Part shown: positions 56,240-64,000 of the stretch, in pieces | Layout of the letters: every line of letters begins with the position of its first letter | How positions within the stretch are numbered: position 1 is the stretch's first letter | NCBI GenBank assembly: GCA_963768715.1 | Contig: CAVYJC010000007.1 | Location: forward strand, 124,001-188,000 | DNA length: 64,000 bases | Direction of reading: 5' to 3' | Source: DATKEJ01 sp963768715 | GTDB lineage: Bacteria; Bacteroidota; Rhodothermia; Rhodothermales; DATKEJ01 | Notes under the pieces: model-generated | Database searches by the model: none | What the model was told of the DNA's origin: nothing | What the model saw: the letters and a program-made list of their open reading frames with translations, nothing else | Program-made: the position numbers and the translations under genes

Positions 56240-57385
56240 ATGAAGACCGATCCTCCACGCTCGCCCGCCAAGATTGCCCTCGAAGATGGCACGGTATTGA
56301 CCGGCGAATCCGTCGGCTCGCCCGGAGAAACAGCCGGGGAACTGTGCTTCAACACGAGCATGACGGGATACCAGGAGATACTGACCGATCCCTCATATTT
56401 CGGCCAGCTCATCATCATGACGTATCCCCACATCGGGAATTACGGCACCCATGTCGACGACATGGAGGCGCCCCACCCTATGGCCGCCGGTCTGGTAACG
56501 AGAGAATTTTGCCACCAGTATTCGAACCAGGCAGCCGGCGGCTCCCTCAACGATTGGATGGTGGGCTTCGAATTTGTCGGAATATCGGGCGTCGACACCC
56601 GATATCTCGTGAAGCACATCCGGACGCACGGCGTCATGAACGCTGTGGTTTCGTCCCTTGACCTGGACGACGAGCATTTGGTTGCAAAGGCCAGAGCCCA
56701 CCCGTCCATGGCCGGACTCGAACTAGCGTCTCGCGTTACCACGCCCGAACCGTACATCTACTCCGAAGCGGCCGGGCCGCGCATCGCCGTTTACGACTAC
56801 GGGGTGAAGCAGAACATCCTTCGCTCGTTCAAGGGGTTGGACTGTTCGGTGCAGGTCTTTCCGGCATCGACGCGACTCGAGGACGTCTTGGCTTGGCAAC
56901 CCGACGGCGTCTTCCTCTCTAATGGCCCGGGCGATCCCCGCGTCATGCCCGACTCGGTGCAAATGGTTCGTGAGTTGATAGAAACGGGAATTCCGCTTTT
57001 CGGCATCTGTCTCGGACACCAGCTGCTCGCGTTGGCCCAGGATCTGGAGGTCTACAAAATGCGCGTCGGACATCGTGGCGCAAACCAGCCTGTTCGCCAT
57101 GCGGATACGGGGCGAGTCGAAATCACCACCCAGAATCATGGGTTTGCCGTGAAGTGGGAAGATGCCTGCGCCGACAAGGCCTGGCCGACGCACGTCAATC
57201 TGAATGACGGGACGCTGGAGGGGCTAAGATTCAAAAACTTCTCGGGACTGTCCGTGCAGTACCATCCCGAAGCGTCGCCGGGTCCTCACGACAGCCGATA
57301 CCTTTTCGATGCGTTCCTTCAGGCCGTCCACGAGCGGGGTCGCGAGACGACGCCGGCGCCGGTCGATCGTTCAAACCAAGAATAA
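56240..57385 (+). CDS. carA: Carbamoyl phosphate synthase small subunit
   Basis: 381 residues: an N-terminal CPSase domain (ALEDGTVLTGESVG, FNTSMTGYQEILTDPSY) and a class I glutaminase with nucleophile Cys in FGICLGHQLLA and His/Glu in QYHPEASPGPHDS. It hydrolyses glutamine and channels ammonia to CarB for pyrimidine and arginine synthesis. It ends 17 bp before carB and is preceded by the leader described at 56135. Confidence 0.94.
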   Translation: MKTDPPRSPAKIALEDGTVLTGESVGSPGETAGELCFNTSMTGYQEILTDPSYFGQLIIMTYPHIGNYGTHVDDMEAPHPMAAGLVTREFCHQYSNQAAGGSLNDWMVGFEFVGISGVDTRYLVKHIRTHGVMNAVVSSLDLDDEHLVAKARAHPSMAGLELASRVTTPEPYIYSEAAGPRIAVYDYGVKQNILRSFKGLDCSVQVFPASTRLEDVLAWQPDGVFLSNGPGDPRVMPDSVQMVRELIETGIPLFGICLGHQLLALAQDLEVYKMRVGHRGANQPVRHADTGRVEITTQNHGFAVKWEDACADKAWPTHVNLNDGTLEGLRFKNFSGLSVQYHPEASPGPHDSRYLFDAFLQAVHERGRETTPAPVDRSNQE

Positions 57386-57402
57386 AGACCACCCATCGCT
57401 GC

Positions 57403-60231
57403 ATGCCAAAACGGACAGATATCGAGAGTATCCTTCTGATCGGGTCGGGACCGATCATCATCGGCCAGGCCTGCGAGTTCGATTACTCAGGGACACAGGC
57501 AGCGCGGGCTCTGCGAGCAGAGGGCTACAAGGTCTACCTGGTTAACTCGAATCCCGCGACCATCATGACCGATCCGATGACAGCGGATCGCATTTTCCTG
57601 CGGGAGCTCACGCCGTCGTCGATCAAGAAGATCGTCGACGAGTGTCACCCTGACGCCGTCCTTCCCACGATGGGTGGACAGACCGCCCTGAATCTGGCCC
57701 AGCAATTGCATGACGAAGGATTCTGGCAAGAAAGGGGCATCGAGGTCATCGGGGTCGACATCGATGCTATCCAGATCACTGAAGACAGGCAGAAGTTTCG
57801 CGACCTCATGGAGTCGATCGGCGTAGATCAGGCCGAGAGCCGCGTAGCCAAGAGTCTTCTCGAAGCAAAGGAAGTGGCCCAGGGGCTCGGTGGCGTGCCA
57901 GTCGTCATTCGGCCCAGTTTCACACTCGGCGGAACAGGCGGCGGGATCGTGTGGCACCCGGAAGAATTCGACAGGAAGGTGACCAGGGGCCTCGAAATGT
58001 CCCCGGTACATGAGGTCCTCATCGAGGAATGCGTATTCGGATGGAAGGAGTTCGAGCTCGAACTCCTTCGCGACGCCAACGACAACGTAATCATCATCTG
58101 TTCGATCGAGAACGTCGATCCGATGGGCGTCCATACGGGAGACTCGCTCACCGTCGCTCCTTCTCAAACATTGACCGACAAGCAGTTCCAGAGGATGCGG
58201 GATGCCGCAATTAAGATGATGCGTTCGATCGGGACGTTCTCGGGAGGGTGCAACGTCCAGTTTGCAATCGACCCTGAATCGGGTCGGATGATCGCGATCG
58301 AGATCAATCCTCGCGTGTCGCGCTCCTCAGCGCTTGCCTCGAAAGCGACCGGTTATCCGATTGCCAAGGTGGCGGCCCGACTTGCGGTCGGATACACGCT
58401 TGATGAGCTGCCTAACGACGTCACGGGCACCACGAGCGCCTGTTTCGAACCGGCGATCGACTACGTCGTGACCAAGATCCCGCGGTTCAACTTCGAGAAA
58501 TTCGAGGGCGTCGACGAAGTCTTGACCACCCAGATGAAAGCGGTCGGCGAGGTCATGGCCATCGGCCGAACGTTCAATGAAAGCCTCCAGAAAGCCTGGC
58601 AAAGCCTCGAGATCGGCTATTCAGGCCTCGGAGGCGATCGCGCGATGCCCACGCGAGAGCTCGTCCGCTCAAGATTGAAGGAGCCGCGTTGGGACCGTAC
58701 ACTGCAAATCCGGAATGCTTTCAAAATCGGGGCCAGCGTCGAGGAAGTAGCCGACGTCACCAAGGTGGATCCCTGGTTCCTGTATCAGATCTTCGAGCTC
58801 GTTCGCATTGAAAGCGAACTGGAACGGGAGACACTCAACTCCATCAGCGATGAGTTGCTCAGGCGGGCGAAGGTGAACGGCTTCTCCGACGATCAAATCG
58901 CCTACCTGCTGGCGGATGATTTCAGCGAGAAGGAGGTGCGACGACGCCGGAAACAGGCCGACATTACTCCGGCTTTCCGCCTCGTTGATACGTGCGCCGG
59001 TGAATTCCCGGCTCAAACACCCTATTTCTACTCGACTTACGACCAGCATAACGAGTCAGAGGTATCGGATGCGCCGAAGGTCCTGATCCTGGGGAGCGGA
59101 CCGAATCGCATCGGCCAGGGGATTGAGTTCGACTACTCGTGTGTGCACGGAGTGCTTGCGTGCCGTGAGATGGGCTACGAGGCCATCATGATCAACTGCA
59201 ATCCTGAAACGGTGTCGACCGATTTCGACATTGCTGACAAGCTCTATTTCGAGCCCATTTTCTGGGAACGCGTTTTAGACGTCATCGAGCACGAACGGCC
59301 CGTCGGCGTCATCGTGCAGCACGGCGGGCAGACGGCGCTCAAGATCGGACAGCGCATTGGCGAAACGGAGACGAAGATTTTGGGTACCGCGATATCCGAC
59401 ATGGACCTCGCAGAGGATCGCGGTAAGTTCTCCTCCCTGTTGAAGCATCTCGAGATTCCATTCGCTCCTTACGGGATGGCGAAGACGGTGAACGAAGCGG
59501 TTAAGGTTGCGGAATCAATTGGATACCCGCTTCTCGTCCGCCCGAACTACGTTCTCGGAGGCCAGGGAATGCGGATTGCGATCAACAAAGAAGAGGTCGA
59601 GGAATACGTCTCGGCGATCTGGAGTCTGCTTCCGAACAACCCGATCCTTCTCGACCTCTTTCTGGAGAATGCGATCGAGTTGGACGTCGACGCAATCGCT
59701 GATGGCCATGAGGTGTTTATTGCGGGCATCATGCAACACATCGAGCCGGCCGGCGTCCACTCGGGCGATTCGACGGCCGTGCTGCCACCCTATTCGCTGT
59801 CGGACGAAATCATCCGAACGATAGAGCGTTACACGACGGAGATTGCGCTCAAGTTGAAGGTGGTCGGTCTGATCAACGTTCAGTTCGCCGTCAAGGATAA
59901 CACAGTTTTCGTGATCGAGGCGAACCCGCGCGCCTCGCGGACCGTGCCGTTCGTTGCGAAAGCGACAGGCATCCCCGTAGCCAATATCGGCACGAAGCTC
60001 ATGCTCGGTGAGTCGCTGGCCTCGTTCCGCGAACAAGGGCTCCTTACATCGACACTTCAGGGCTTTGCAATGAAGGAGCCGGTGTTCTCATGGGACAAGT
60101 TCCCGGAAGTGACTAAAGAGCTCGGCCCCGAGATGAAAAGCACAGGTGAAGCGATCGCTTTTATCGACGAACTCACCGACGAGCATTTCCGGAGGCCCTA
60201 TGAAATGCGTAATCTCTACCTTTCACGCTAG
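57403..60231 (+). CDS. carB: Carbamoyl phosphate synthase large subunit, short form without MGS domain
   Basis: 942 residues with two homologous ATP-grasp halves: first GPIIIGQACEFDYSGTQA and RPSFTLGGTGGGIVW, second SGPNRIGQGIEFDYSCVHG and RPNYVLGGQGMRIA. It stops at MRNLYLSR, about where the C-terminal MGS allosteric domain (roughly 130 residues in E. coli CarB, about 1070 total) should begin. gdhA starts 46 bp later, so no displaced domain exists. It can therefore make carbamoyl phosphate but lacks the site that binds UMP and ornithine. Short CarB forms may be normal in this lineage. Confidence 0.93.
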   Translation: MPKRTDIESILLIGSGPIIIGQACEFDYSGTQAARALRAEGYKVYLVNSNPATIMTDPMTADRIFLRELTPSSIKKIVDECHPDAVLPTMGGQTALNLAQQLHDEGFWQERGIEVIGVDIDAIQITEDRQKFRDLMESIGVDQAESRVAKSLLEAKEVAQGLGGVPVVIRPSFTLGGTGGGIVWHPEEFDRKVTRGLEMSPVHEVLIEECVFGWKEFELELLRDANDNVIIICSIENVDPMGVHTGDSLTVAPSQTLTDKQFQRMRDAAIKMMRSIGTFSGGCNVQFAIDPESGRMIAIEINPRVSRSSALASKATGYPIAKVAARLAVGYTLDELPNDVTGTTSACFEPAIDYVVTKIPRFNFEKFEGVDEVLTTQMKAVGEVMAIGRTFNESLQKAWQSLEIGYSGLGGDRAMPTRELVRSRLKEPRWDRTLQIRNAFKIGASVEEVADVTKVDPWFLYQIFELVRIESELERETLNSISDELLRRAKVNGFSDDQIAYLLADDFSEKEVRRRRKQADITPAFRLVDTCAGEFPAQTPYFYSTYDQHNESEVSDAPKVLILGSGPNRIGQGIEFDYSCVHGVLACREMGYEAIMINCNPETVSTDFDIADKLYFEPIFWERVLDVIEHERPVGVIVQHGGQTALKIGQRIGETETKILGTAISDMDLAEDRGKFSSLLKHLEIPFAPYGMAKTVNEAVKVAESIGYPLLVRPNYVLGGQGMRIAINKEEVEEYVSAIWSLLPNNPILLDLFLENAIELDVDAIADGHEVFIAGIMQHIEPAGVHSGDSTAVLPPYSLSDEIIRTIERYTTEIALKLKVVGLINVQFAVKDNTVFVIEANPRASRTVPFVAKATGIPVANIGTKLMLGESLASFREQGLLTSTLQGFAMKEPVFSWDKFPEVTKELGPEMKSTGEAIAFIDELTDEHFRRPYEMRNLYLSR

Positions 60232-60277
60232 TCGTAATCGAAGCTTTTGAAGCAGAATACTTTACAGGTATAAGTCA

Positions 60278-61684
60278 ATGAGTGACTTCTTTGCACAGGT
60301 AAATCGGCTTTTTGACAAGGCAGCCGCGAAGTTGGACTATCCAAAGGGACTTCTTCGCCAGATTAAGATCTGCAACAGCGTCTATCACATGACGTTTCCG
60401 CTGAAGCGGGATGACGGTACGATTGAGGTCATCCATGCCTGGCGCGCGGAACACAGTCAGCACAAGCTCCCGACCAAAGGAGGCATACGCTACGCCGAGG
60501 CCGTGAACGAAGACGAGGTCATGGCCCTCGCCGCCCTGATGACGTACAAGTGCGCCGTGGTCGACGTGCCCTTCGGCGGCGCCAAGGGAGGCATCCAGAT
60601 CAACGTGAGGAACTACTCCGATGACGAACTGGAACGCATTACACGGCGCCTGACCTACGAACTGGTCTCCAAGAACTTCATCGGGCCGGGCATTGACGTA
60701 CCCGCTCCTGACTATGGGACCGGAGCGCGTGAAATGGCTTGGATCCTCGATACATACAACTCGCTCACACCCGAGAAGCTCGATGCAATGGCCTGTGTGA
60801 CCGGAAAACCGATTCCGCTGGGTGGCGTGCGCGGACGCACCGAAGCGACAGGGCGAGGCGTGTTTTTCGGAGTCCGTGAGGCCTGCAGCTACGAGAAGGA
60901 CATGGACAAGCTCGGGCTCAGCACAGGAATCGAAGGCAAGACGTTCGTTGTGCAAGGCCTCGGCAACGTAGGATATCACACGGCTAAGTATCTCATCGGT
61001 GCGGGCGCACGGATGATCGGCGTCGCAGAATACGTGGGATCGATCTCGAATGAACACGGGATCGATCTCGAGGAGCTGGTGGCTTACCGAAAGGAAACGG
61101 GCACGGTGCTCGACTTTCCAGGAGCCGTGAATTTGCCGGATCGAGCGGCCGCCCTCGAACTCGAGTGCGACATTCTCGTCCCGGCCGCCCTGGAAGGCCA
61201 GATCCACTCCGGCAATGTCGCGAACATAAAGGCCAAGATCGTGGCGGAGGCCGCCAACGGCCCCGTAACGGCTGATGCCAACGATATCCTCCTCGAACGC
61301 GGCGTGCTGATCATCCCTGACATGTATCTGAACGCAGGCGGCGTCACCGTCTCATATTTCGAGTGGCTCAAGAACCTGTCGCACGTACGATTCGGGCGTA
61401 TGAGCAATCGATTCGAGGCCAACACCAATATGGAAATGCTGAAGACGCTCGAAGCGCTCACAGGACGAAGCGTTGACCGGGCCACCTTCAAGAAACTGTC
61501 CGTCGGAGCCGGCGAATATGACCTGGTCGATTCGGGCCTCGAAGAGACGATGGTCGACGCCTATAACGAGATCCGTGAAATCATGCTGCATCACGGCAAC
61601 GAAACGGACCTCCGAACCGCGGGCTACATTAGCGCCATCCAGAAAATCGCCGACAGCTATCTGACAATGGGGATCTTCCCCTGA
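60278..61684 (+). CDS. gdhA: Glutamate dehydrogenase (Glu/Leu/Phe/Val dehydrogenase family)
   Basis: 468 residues. Conserved segments: PTKGGIRYA, VPFGGAKGGIQIN with the catalytic lysine, IDVPAPDYGTG, GGVRGRTEATGRG, the Rossmann VVQGLGNVGYHTAKYL, and AAANGPVT-like VAEAANGPVTADAND. It reversibly aminates 2-oxoglutarate. The cofactor (NAD or NADP) cannot be decided here. It follows carB by 46 bp; a link to glutamine/carbamoyl phosphate metabolism is plausible. Confidence 0.92.
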   Translation: MSDFFAQVNRLFDKAAAKLDYPKGLLRQIKICNSVYHMTFPLKRDDGTIEVIHAWRAEHSQHKLPTKGGIRYAEAVNEDEVMALAALMTYKCAVVDVPFGGAKGGIQINVRNYSDDELERITRRLTYELVSKNFIGPGIDVPAPDYGTGAREMAWILDTYNSLTPEKLDAMACVTGKPIPLGGVRGRTEATGRGVFFGVREACSYEKDMDKLGLSTGIEGKTFVVQGLGNVGYHTAKYLIGAGARMIGVAEYVGSISNEHGIDLEELVAYRKETGTVLDFPGAVNLPDRAAALELECDILVPAALEGQIHSGNVANIKAKIVAEAANGPVTADANDILLERGVLIIPDMYLNAGGVTVSYFEWLKNLSHVRFGRMSNRFEANTNMEMLKTLEALTGRSVDRATFKKLSVGAGEYDLVDSGLEETMVDAYNEIREIMLHHGNETDLRTAGYISAIQKIADSYLTMGIFP

Positions 61685-61767
61685 TTTCGCGCTGCTCCGT
61701 TCCTCTCACGAGTGGATGAAGGGGCTCGGCCTGTCGGCAGCCAGGACTCAGAAGCCGGGACGGCCTG

Positions 61768-62676
61768 ATGCTGTTGTCTATTCATACCTACTCAGCACTT
61801 CTTTCGCTGAGCATGTCGCTTGCAACGTGCGGCCCGCACGACGGCGCCGTTCCAACCGTCGGCGACGCGGAATACGCATATGACCTCAGCAAACCCGACA
61901 AACAGCTGAGACTCCCCGGCCGATTGAAGGAGATCTCCGGACTCACCGTTGTTGACGGTCACCTCCTCGCAGCGATCCAGGATGAAAAAGGCGAGATCTA
62001 CCTCATCGATCCCACCGACGGTGACGTCGTCGATGAATTCAAGTTCGAGAAGAAAGGAGATTACGAAGGCATCGAACTGGTTGACGATACGCTTTACGTG
62101 CTGCGATCCGACGGCGACCTGTTCGTTGTTTCCGACTGGCGATCGAAGGATCGCAAGACGGAAAAGATCGAGACCTACCTGGCTTCGAAGAACGATACGG
62201 AAGGGCTCGGATACCAGGCGTCGAAACATCGGCTGCTCGTGGCGGCAAAGGAGTTCCCCGGCCGCGGACGAAGTCGCGTTCGGAGCATCTATGGATTTGA
62301 CCTGCAGACGAAGAAGATCGATCATGAACCCGCGTACGTAATCCCGCTCGACACGATCGGGGTTCGACTCGGCCTGCCCGGTGAAAGCATTCGAAATCTT
62401 CTGGCACCGGTCATCGATCTCGAAGTGTTCAAGCCGTCGGCACTGGCCGTCCATCCCCAGACGGGCGACATATTCGTTCTGTCGTCGGTACTCAAGGTCA
62501 TCGCCGTCCTCGATGCATCCGGCAGCACGCTGAGACTCCTGCCCATTGGCGCAGAGGAACTCGTCCAGCCCGAGGGCCTCGCCTTTTACCCGAACGGCGA
62601 TCTGTTCATCTCGACAGAAGGCCGAGGAGGCGACGGTAAAATTTTCCGGTTCAACCAACGTAATGCAGCAGAGTGA
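61768..62676 (+). CDS. SdiA-regulated-type beta-propeller lipoprotein
   Basis: 302 residues with a lipoprotein-like N-terminus (SLSMSLATCG) and a six-bladed propeller of the SdiA-regulated family: LKEISGLTVVDGHLLAAIQD, GEIYLIDPTDGDV, DYEGIELVDDTLYVL, KPSALAVHPQTGDIFVLSS and QPEGLAFYPNGDLFISTEG. Phytase-like propellers are related. The function of this family is unknown; it is extracytoplasmic. Coupled by a four-base GTGA overlap to a tiny lipoprotein. Confidence 0.8.
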   Translation: MLLSIHTYSALLSLSMSLATCGPHDGAVPTVGDAEYAYDLSKPDKQLRLPGRLKEISGLTVVDGHLLAAIQDEKGEIYLIDPTDGDVVDEFKFEKKGDYEGIELVDDTLYVLRSDGDLFVVSDWRSKDRKTEKIETYLASKNDTEGLGYQASKHRLLVAAKEFPGRGRSRVRSIYGFDLQTKKIDHEPAYVIPLDTIGVRLGLPGESIRNLLAPVIDLEVFKPSALAVHPQTGDIFVLSSVLKVIAVLDASGSTLRLLPIGAEELVQPEGLAFYPNGDLFISTEGRGGDGKIFRFNQRNAAE

Positions 62677-62819
62677 GTTGCCTGACCCACTTGAGCCTCG
62701 GACCCCGTTCCGGCCCCGTCTGGACGCTGGCGCTCGCGATCGCGGTCAGCGGATGCGTGTCGAGTCCCTACCTGGCAAAGAACAGTCTGATCCGCGTCAA
62801 GACCGGCTTCCAGTTCTAA
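62673..62819 (+). CDS. 48-residue lipoprotein
   Basis: The GTG at 62673 overlaps the stop of the upstream gene (GTGA). The peptide has a short N-terminus, a hydrophobic stretch and a lipobox (WTLALAIAVSGC), then a mature tail of about 20 residues (VSSPYLAKNSLIRVKTGFQF), ending at TAA 62819. Signal-peptide architecture and translational coupling argue for a real gene. No family recognised. Confidence 0.55.
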   Translation: MSCLTHLSLGPRSGPVWTLALAIAVSGCVSSPYLAKNSLIRVKTGFQF

Positions 62820-62904
62820 CCGGGCAACTTTTCGACTCCGACGGTGTCTGACGCCCGTCCACATCCACTCGCACACTTCAGATGCACCTGCCTGACCCGT
62901 TGAA

Positions 62905-63387
62905 ATGAAAATCGTTTTCATTACCACCGGAGGAACTATCGACAAGATCTACTTCGATGCCAAGAGCGGTTACGAGGTAGGAGATCCTCAGGTAATCGAC
63001 ATCCTTTCCGAGTCGAACGTCATCTTCGAATACGACGTGCACAATCTATTCCGAAAGGACAGCCTCGACCTGACCGACGACGACCGTCTGGCCATACGTG
63101 AGGCGGTCGATACTGAGGATTGCGATCGCATCATCGTGACCCACGGCACCGACACCATGGTGGAGACGGCGCGTGCATTGCTGGGCTGTGCGGGCAAGAC
63201 AATCGTCCTGACGGGATCACTCGCGCCCGCGCGCTTCAAAATCTCCGACGCCGAACTGAACCTGGGCATGGCGATCGCGGCGGTGCAGACGCTTCCGAAC
63301 GGAGTCTACATCACAATGAACGGCACTGTCTTCGAGGCGTCGAACGTACGCAAGAATCGAGAGGCCAATCGCTTCGAACCTCTGTAG
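62905..63387 (+). CDS. Single-domain asparaginase-like protein
   Basis: 160 residues corresponding to the N-terminal domain of type I/II L-asparaginases: FITTGGTIDK with the catalytic Thr, and VTHGTDTMVETA with the second Thr-Asp pair, plus VLTGSLAPARF. The usual C-terminal domain (giving about 330 residues in total) is absent, and no trace of it follows. Stand-alone short asparaginase-domain proteins exist in several phyla, but their activity is uncertain because the active site is normally completed between subunits. Confidence 0.8.
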   Translation: MKIVFITTGGTIDKIYFDAKSGYEVGDPQVIDILSESNVIFEYDVHNLFRKDSLDLTDDDRLAIREAVDTEDCDRIIVTHGTDTMVETARALLGCAGKTIVLTGSLAPARFKISDAELNLGMAIAAVQTLPNGVYITMNGTVFEASNVRKNREANRFEPL

Positions 63388-63402
63388 GACCTGGACAGTC
63401 CG

Positions 63403-63642
63403 TCAATCATCACGGCTGCGTCGACCGTAGCGGTGATCTTTTTCGATATGCGCCGTCTCGGTCATTCGATCGTAACAACCCGAACACAGCCAGACGCTCC
63501 CATCCGTATAGGCAGGCCGAACGTAGTAGCTGTCTTTTCTATTCAGGTAGGCACCACAGGACACGCAGTGCGCTACGGGCTCACCGCGACGTTTCCGCCA
63601 CCGCTTTCGCCTCCACGACCGCTTCGAAAGGGACCGCAGCAC
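63403..63642 (-). CDS. Small zinc-ribbon-like protein
   Basis: 79 residues (or about 57 from an internal GTG) with paired cysteines CVSCG and CSGCYD separated by 25 residues, a treble-clef or ribbon-like zinc site, and a strongly basic N-terminus (KRSWRRKRWRKRRG). It is convergent with the asparaginase gene and divergent from ppdK. The basic part may be spurious if the shorter start is used. No family assigned. Confidence 0.5.
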   Translation of the reverse strand: MLRSLSKRSWRRKRWRKRRGEPVAHCVSCGAYLNRKDSYYVRPAYTDGSVWLCSGCYDRMTETAHIEKDHRYGRRSRDD

Positions 63643-63788
63643 CTTCTCGGCTGAATCTTCACCTCCCGGAAGCCCTTTTCTCGCTATGGGTCATGACGTA
63701 TACGAACCCGATTGTCGGCAAATTCACCCCTGATTAATGGGGCATTTCTCATTTTACTGTCTTGTATCGACTGACGAAAAAAACACCG

Positions 63789-64000
63789 ATGACGCAACAT
63801 AAATACGCCTACCGATTTGGTGGCAACAAAACCGAAGGAAACCGAGGAATGCGCGACCTGCTGGGGGGCAAGGGCGCCAACCTCGCCGAGATGAGTTCGA
63901 TCGGTTTGCCGGTTCCACCTGGCTTTACGATAAGCACGGAGGCCTGCCGAATCTACTCCGAGGGTGACGGCAAATGGCCCGAGGGTCTCGAGCAGCAAGT
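63789..64000 (+). CDS. ppdK: Pyruvate, phosphate dikinase (3' end beyond window)
   Basis: An open frame from ATG 63789 to the right edge reads YAYRFGGNKTEGNRGMRD, DLLGGKGANLAEMSSIGLPV and PPGFTISTEACRIYSEG, the invariant start of PPDK. The enzyme interconverts pyruvate, ATP and phosphate with PEP, AMP and pyrophosphate. The 146-bp upstream gap contains a weak CCCC/GGGG stem at 63727-63742 followed by a T-rich stretch, a possible terminator. Confidence 0.88.
   Translation, partial: MTQHKYAYRFGGNKTEGNRGMRDLLGGKGANLAEMSSIGLPVPPGFTISTEACRIYSEGDGKWPEGLEQQ

Noticed and set aside
60275..61207. 310-residue minus-strand open frame opposite gdhA
   Set aside because: Shadow of a strongly conserved gene; no start signal or domain.

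Overview
The window looks like chromosomal DNA of a GC-rich, free-living member of the Bacteroidota/Rhodothermota group. That is an inference from gene content. It has a secreted protein ending in the type IX (FlgD-like, NYPNPF) sorting module, a fused isobutyryl-CoA mutase (IcmF), a gene with the HU-like plus SPOR domain layout, an AddAB-type recombination nuclease, a Sfp-type phosphopantetheinyl transferase, a folB-folK-dNK operon and several secreted M28/M24 peptidases. One candidate promoter matches the Bacteroidota -7 element TAnnTTTG, while others look like ordinary TTGAC(A/C)-N16-TAnnnn promoters. I see no rRNA, tRNA, CRISPR array, phage or transposase gene.

Layout. 1-1.4 kb: 3' part of an FHA-membrane-trypsin protein cut by the left edge. 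1.4-6.2 kb: minus-strand cassette yhaO-yhaN-DEDD exonuclease. 6.3-9.0 kb: PSMA-like M28 peptidase and a DUF971 protein. 9.1-15.4 kb: addB-addA. 15.4-19.7 kb: GNAT acetyltransferase, M24 peptidase, ComEA-like protein, recO and lexA with a clear operator. 19.7-26 kb: minus-strand accessory stretch (tandem cadherin-like repeat lipoprotein, small membrane or secreted proteins, a degenerate CPBP protein, a LytTR remnant and an NlpE/META lipoprotein). 26-38.9 kb: T9SS-sorted protein, lhgO, M28 peptidase, ppk2, pabBC, icmF, PPTase, superoxide dismutase and DoxX. 39-42.6 kb: mutS, a small protein and fxsA. 42.6-50.6 kb: six-gene minus-strand envelope operon (TPR protein, beta-barrel protein, HU/SPOR protein, exbB, exbD, yigZ), with tonB separately at 55.2-55.9 kb. 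51.2-54.9 kb: pfkB-type kinase, a haem/EF-hand lipoprotein, folB, folK and deoxynucleoside kinase. 56-60.2 kb: carA-carB behind a structured leader. 60.3-64 kb: glutamate dehydrogenase, SdiA-regulated-type lipoprotein, a 48-residue lipoprotein, one-domain asparaginase and the start of ppdK at the right edge.

Two observations stand out. First, the carA leader can fold into mutually exclusive anti-antiterminator, antiterminator and terminator structures ending in seven T, next to a carB that lacks the C-terminal regulatory (MGS) domain. Together they suggest pyrimidine/arginine control by transcription attenuation instead of allostery. Second, at least five genes (yhaO, the tandem-repeat lipoprotein, the NlpE/META lipoprotein, mutS, HU/SPOR) are each split by a frameshift of the same sign: one extra base. 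This is most simply insertion error in the assembly, but mutS itself is among them, so a real mutator lineage should be excluded.

DNA maintenance is over-represented: YhaO/YhaN, DEDD exonuclease, AddAB, RecO, LexA, MutS and ComEA all lie in the first 42 kb.
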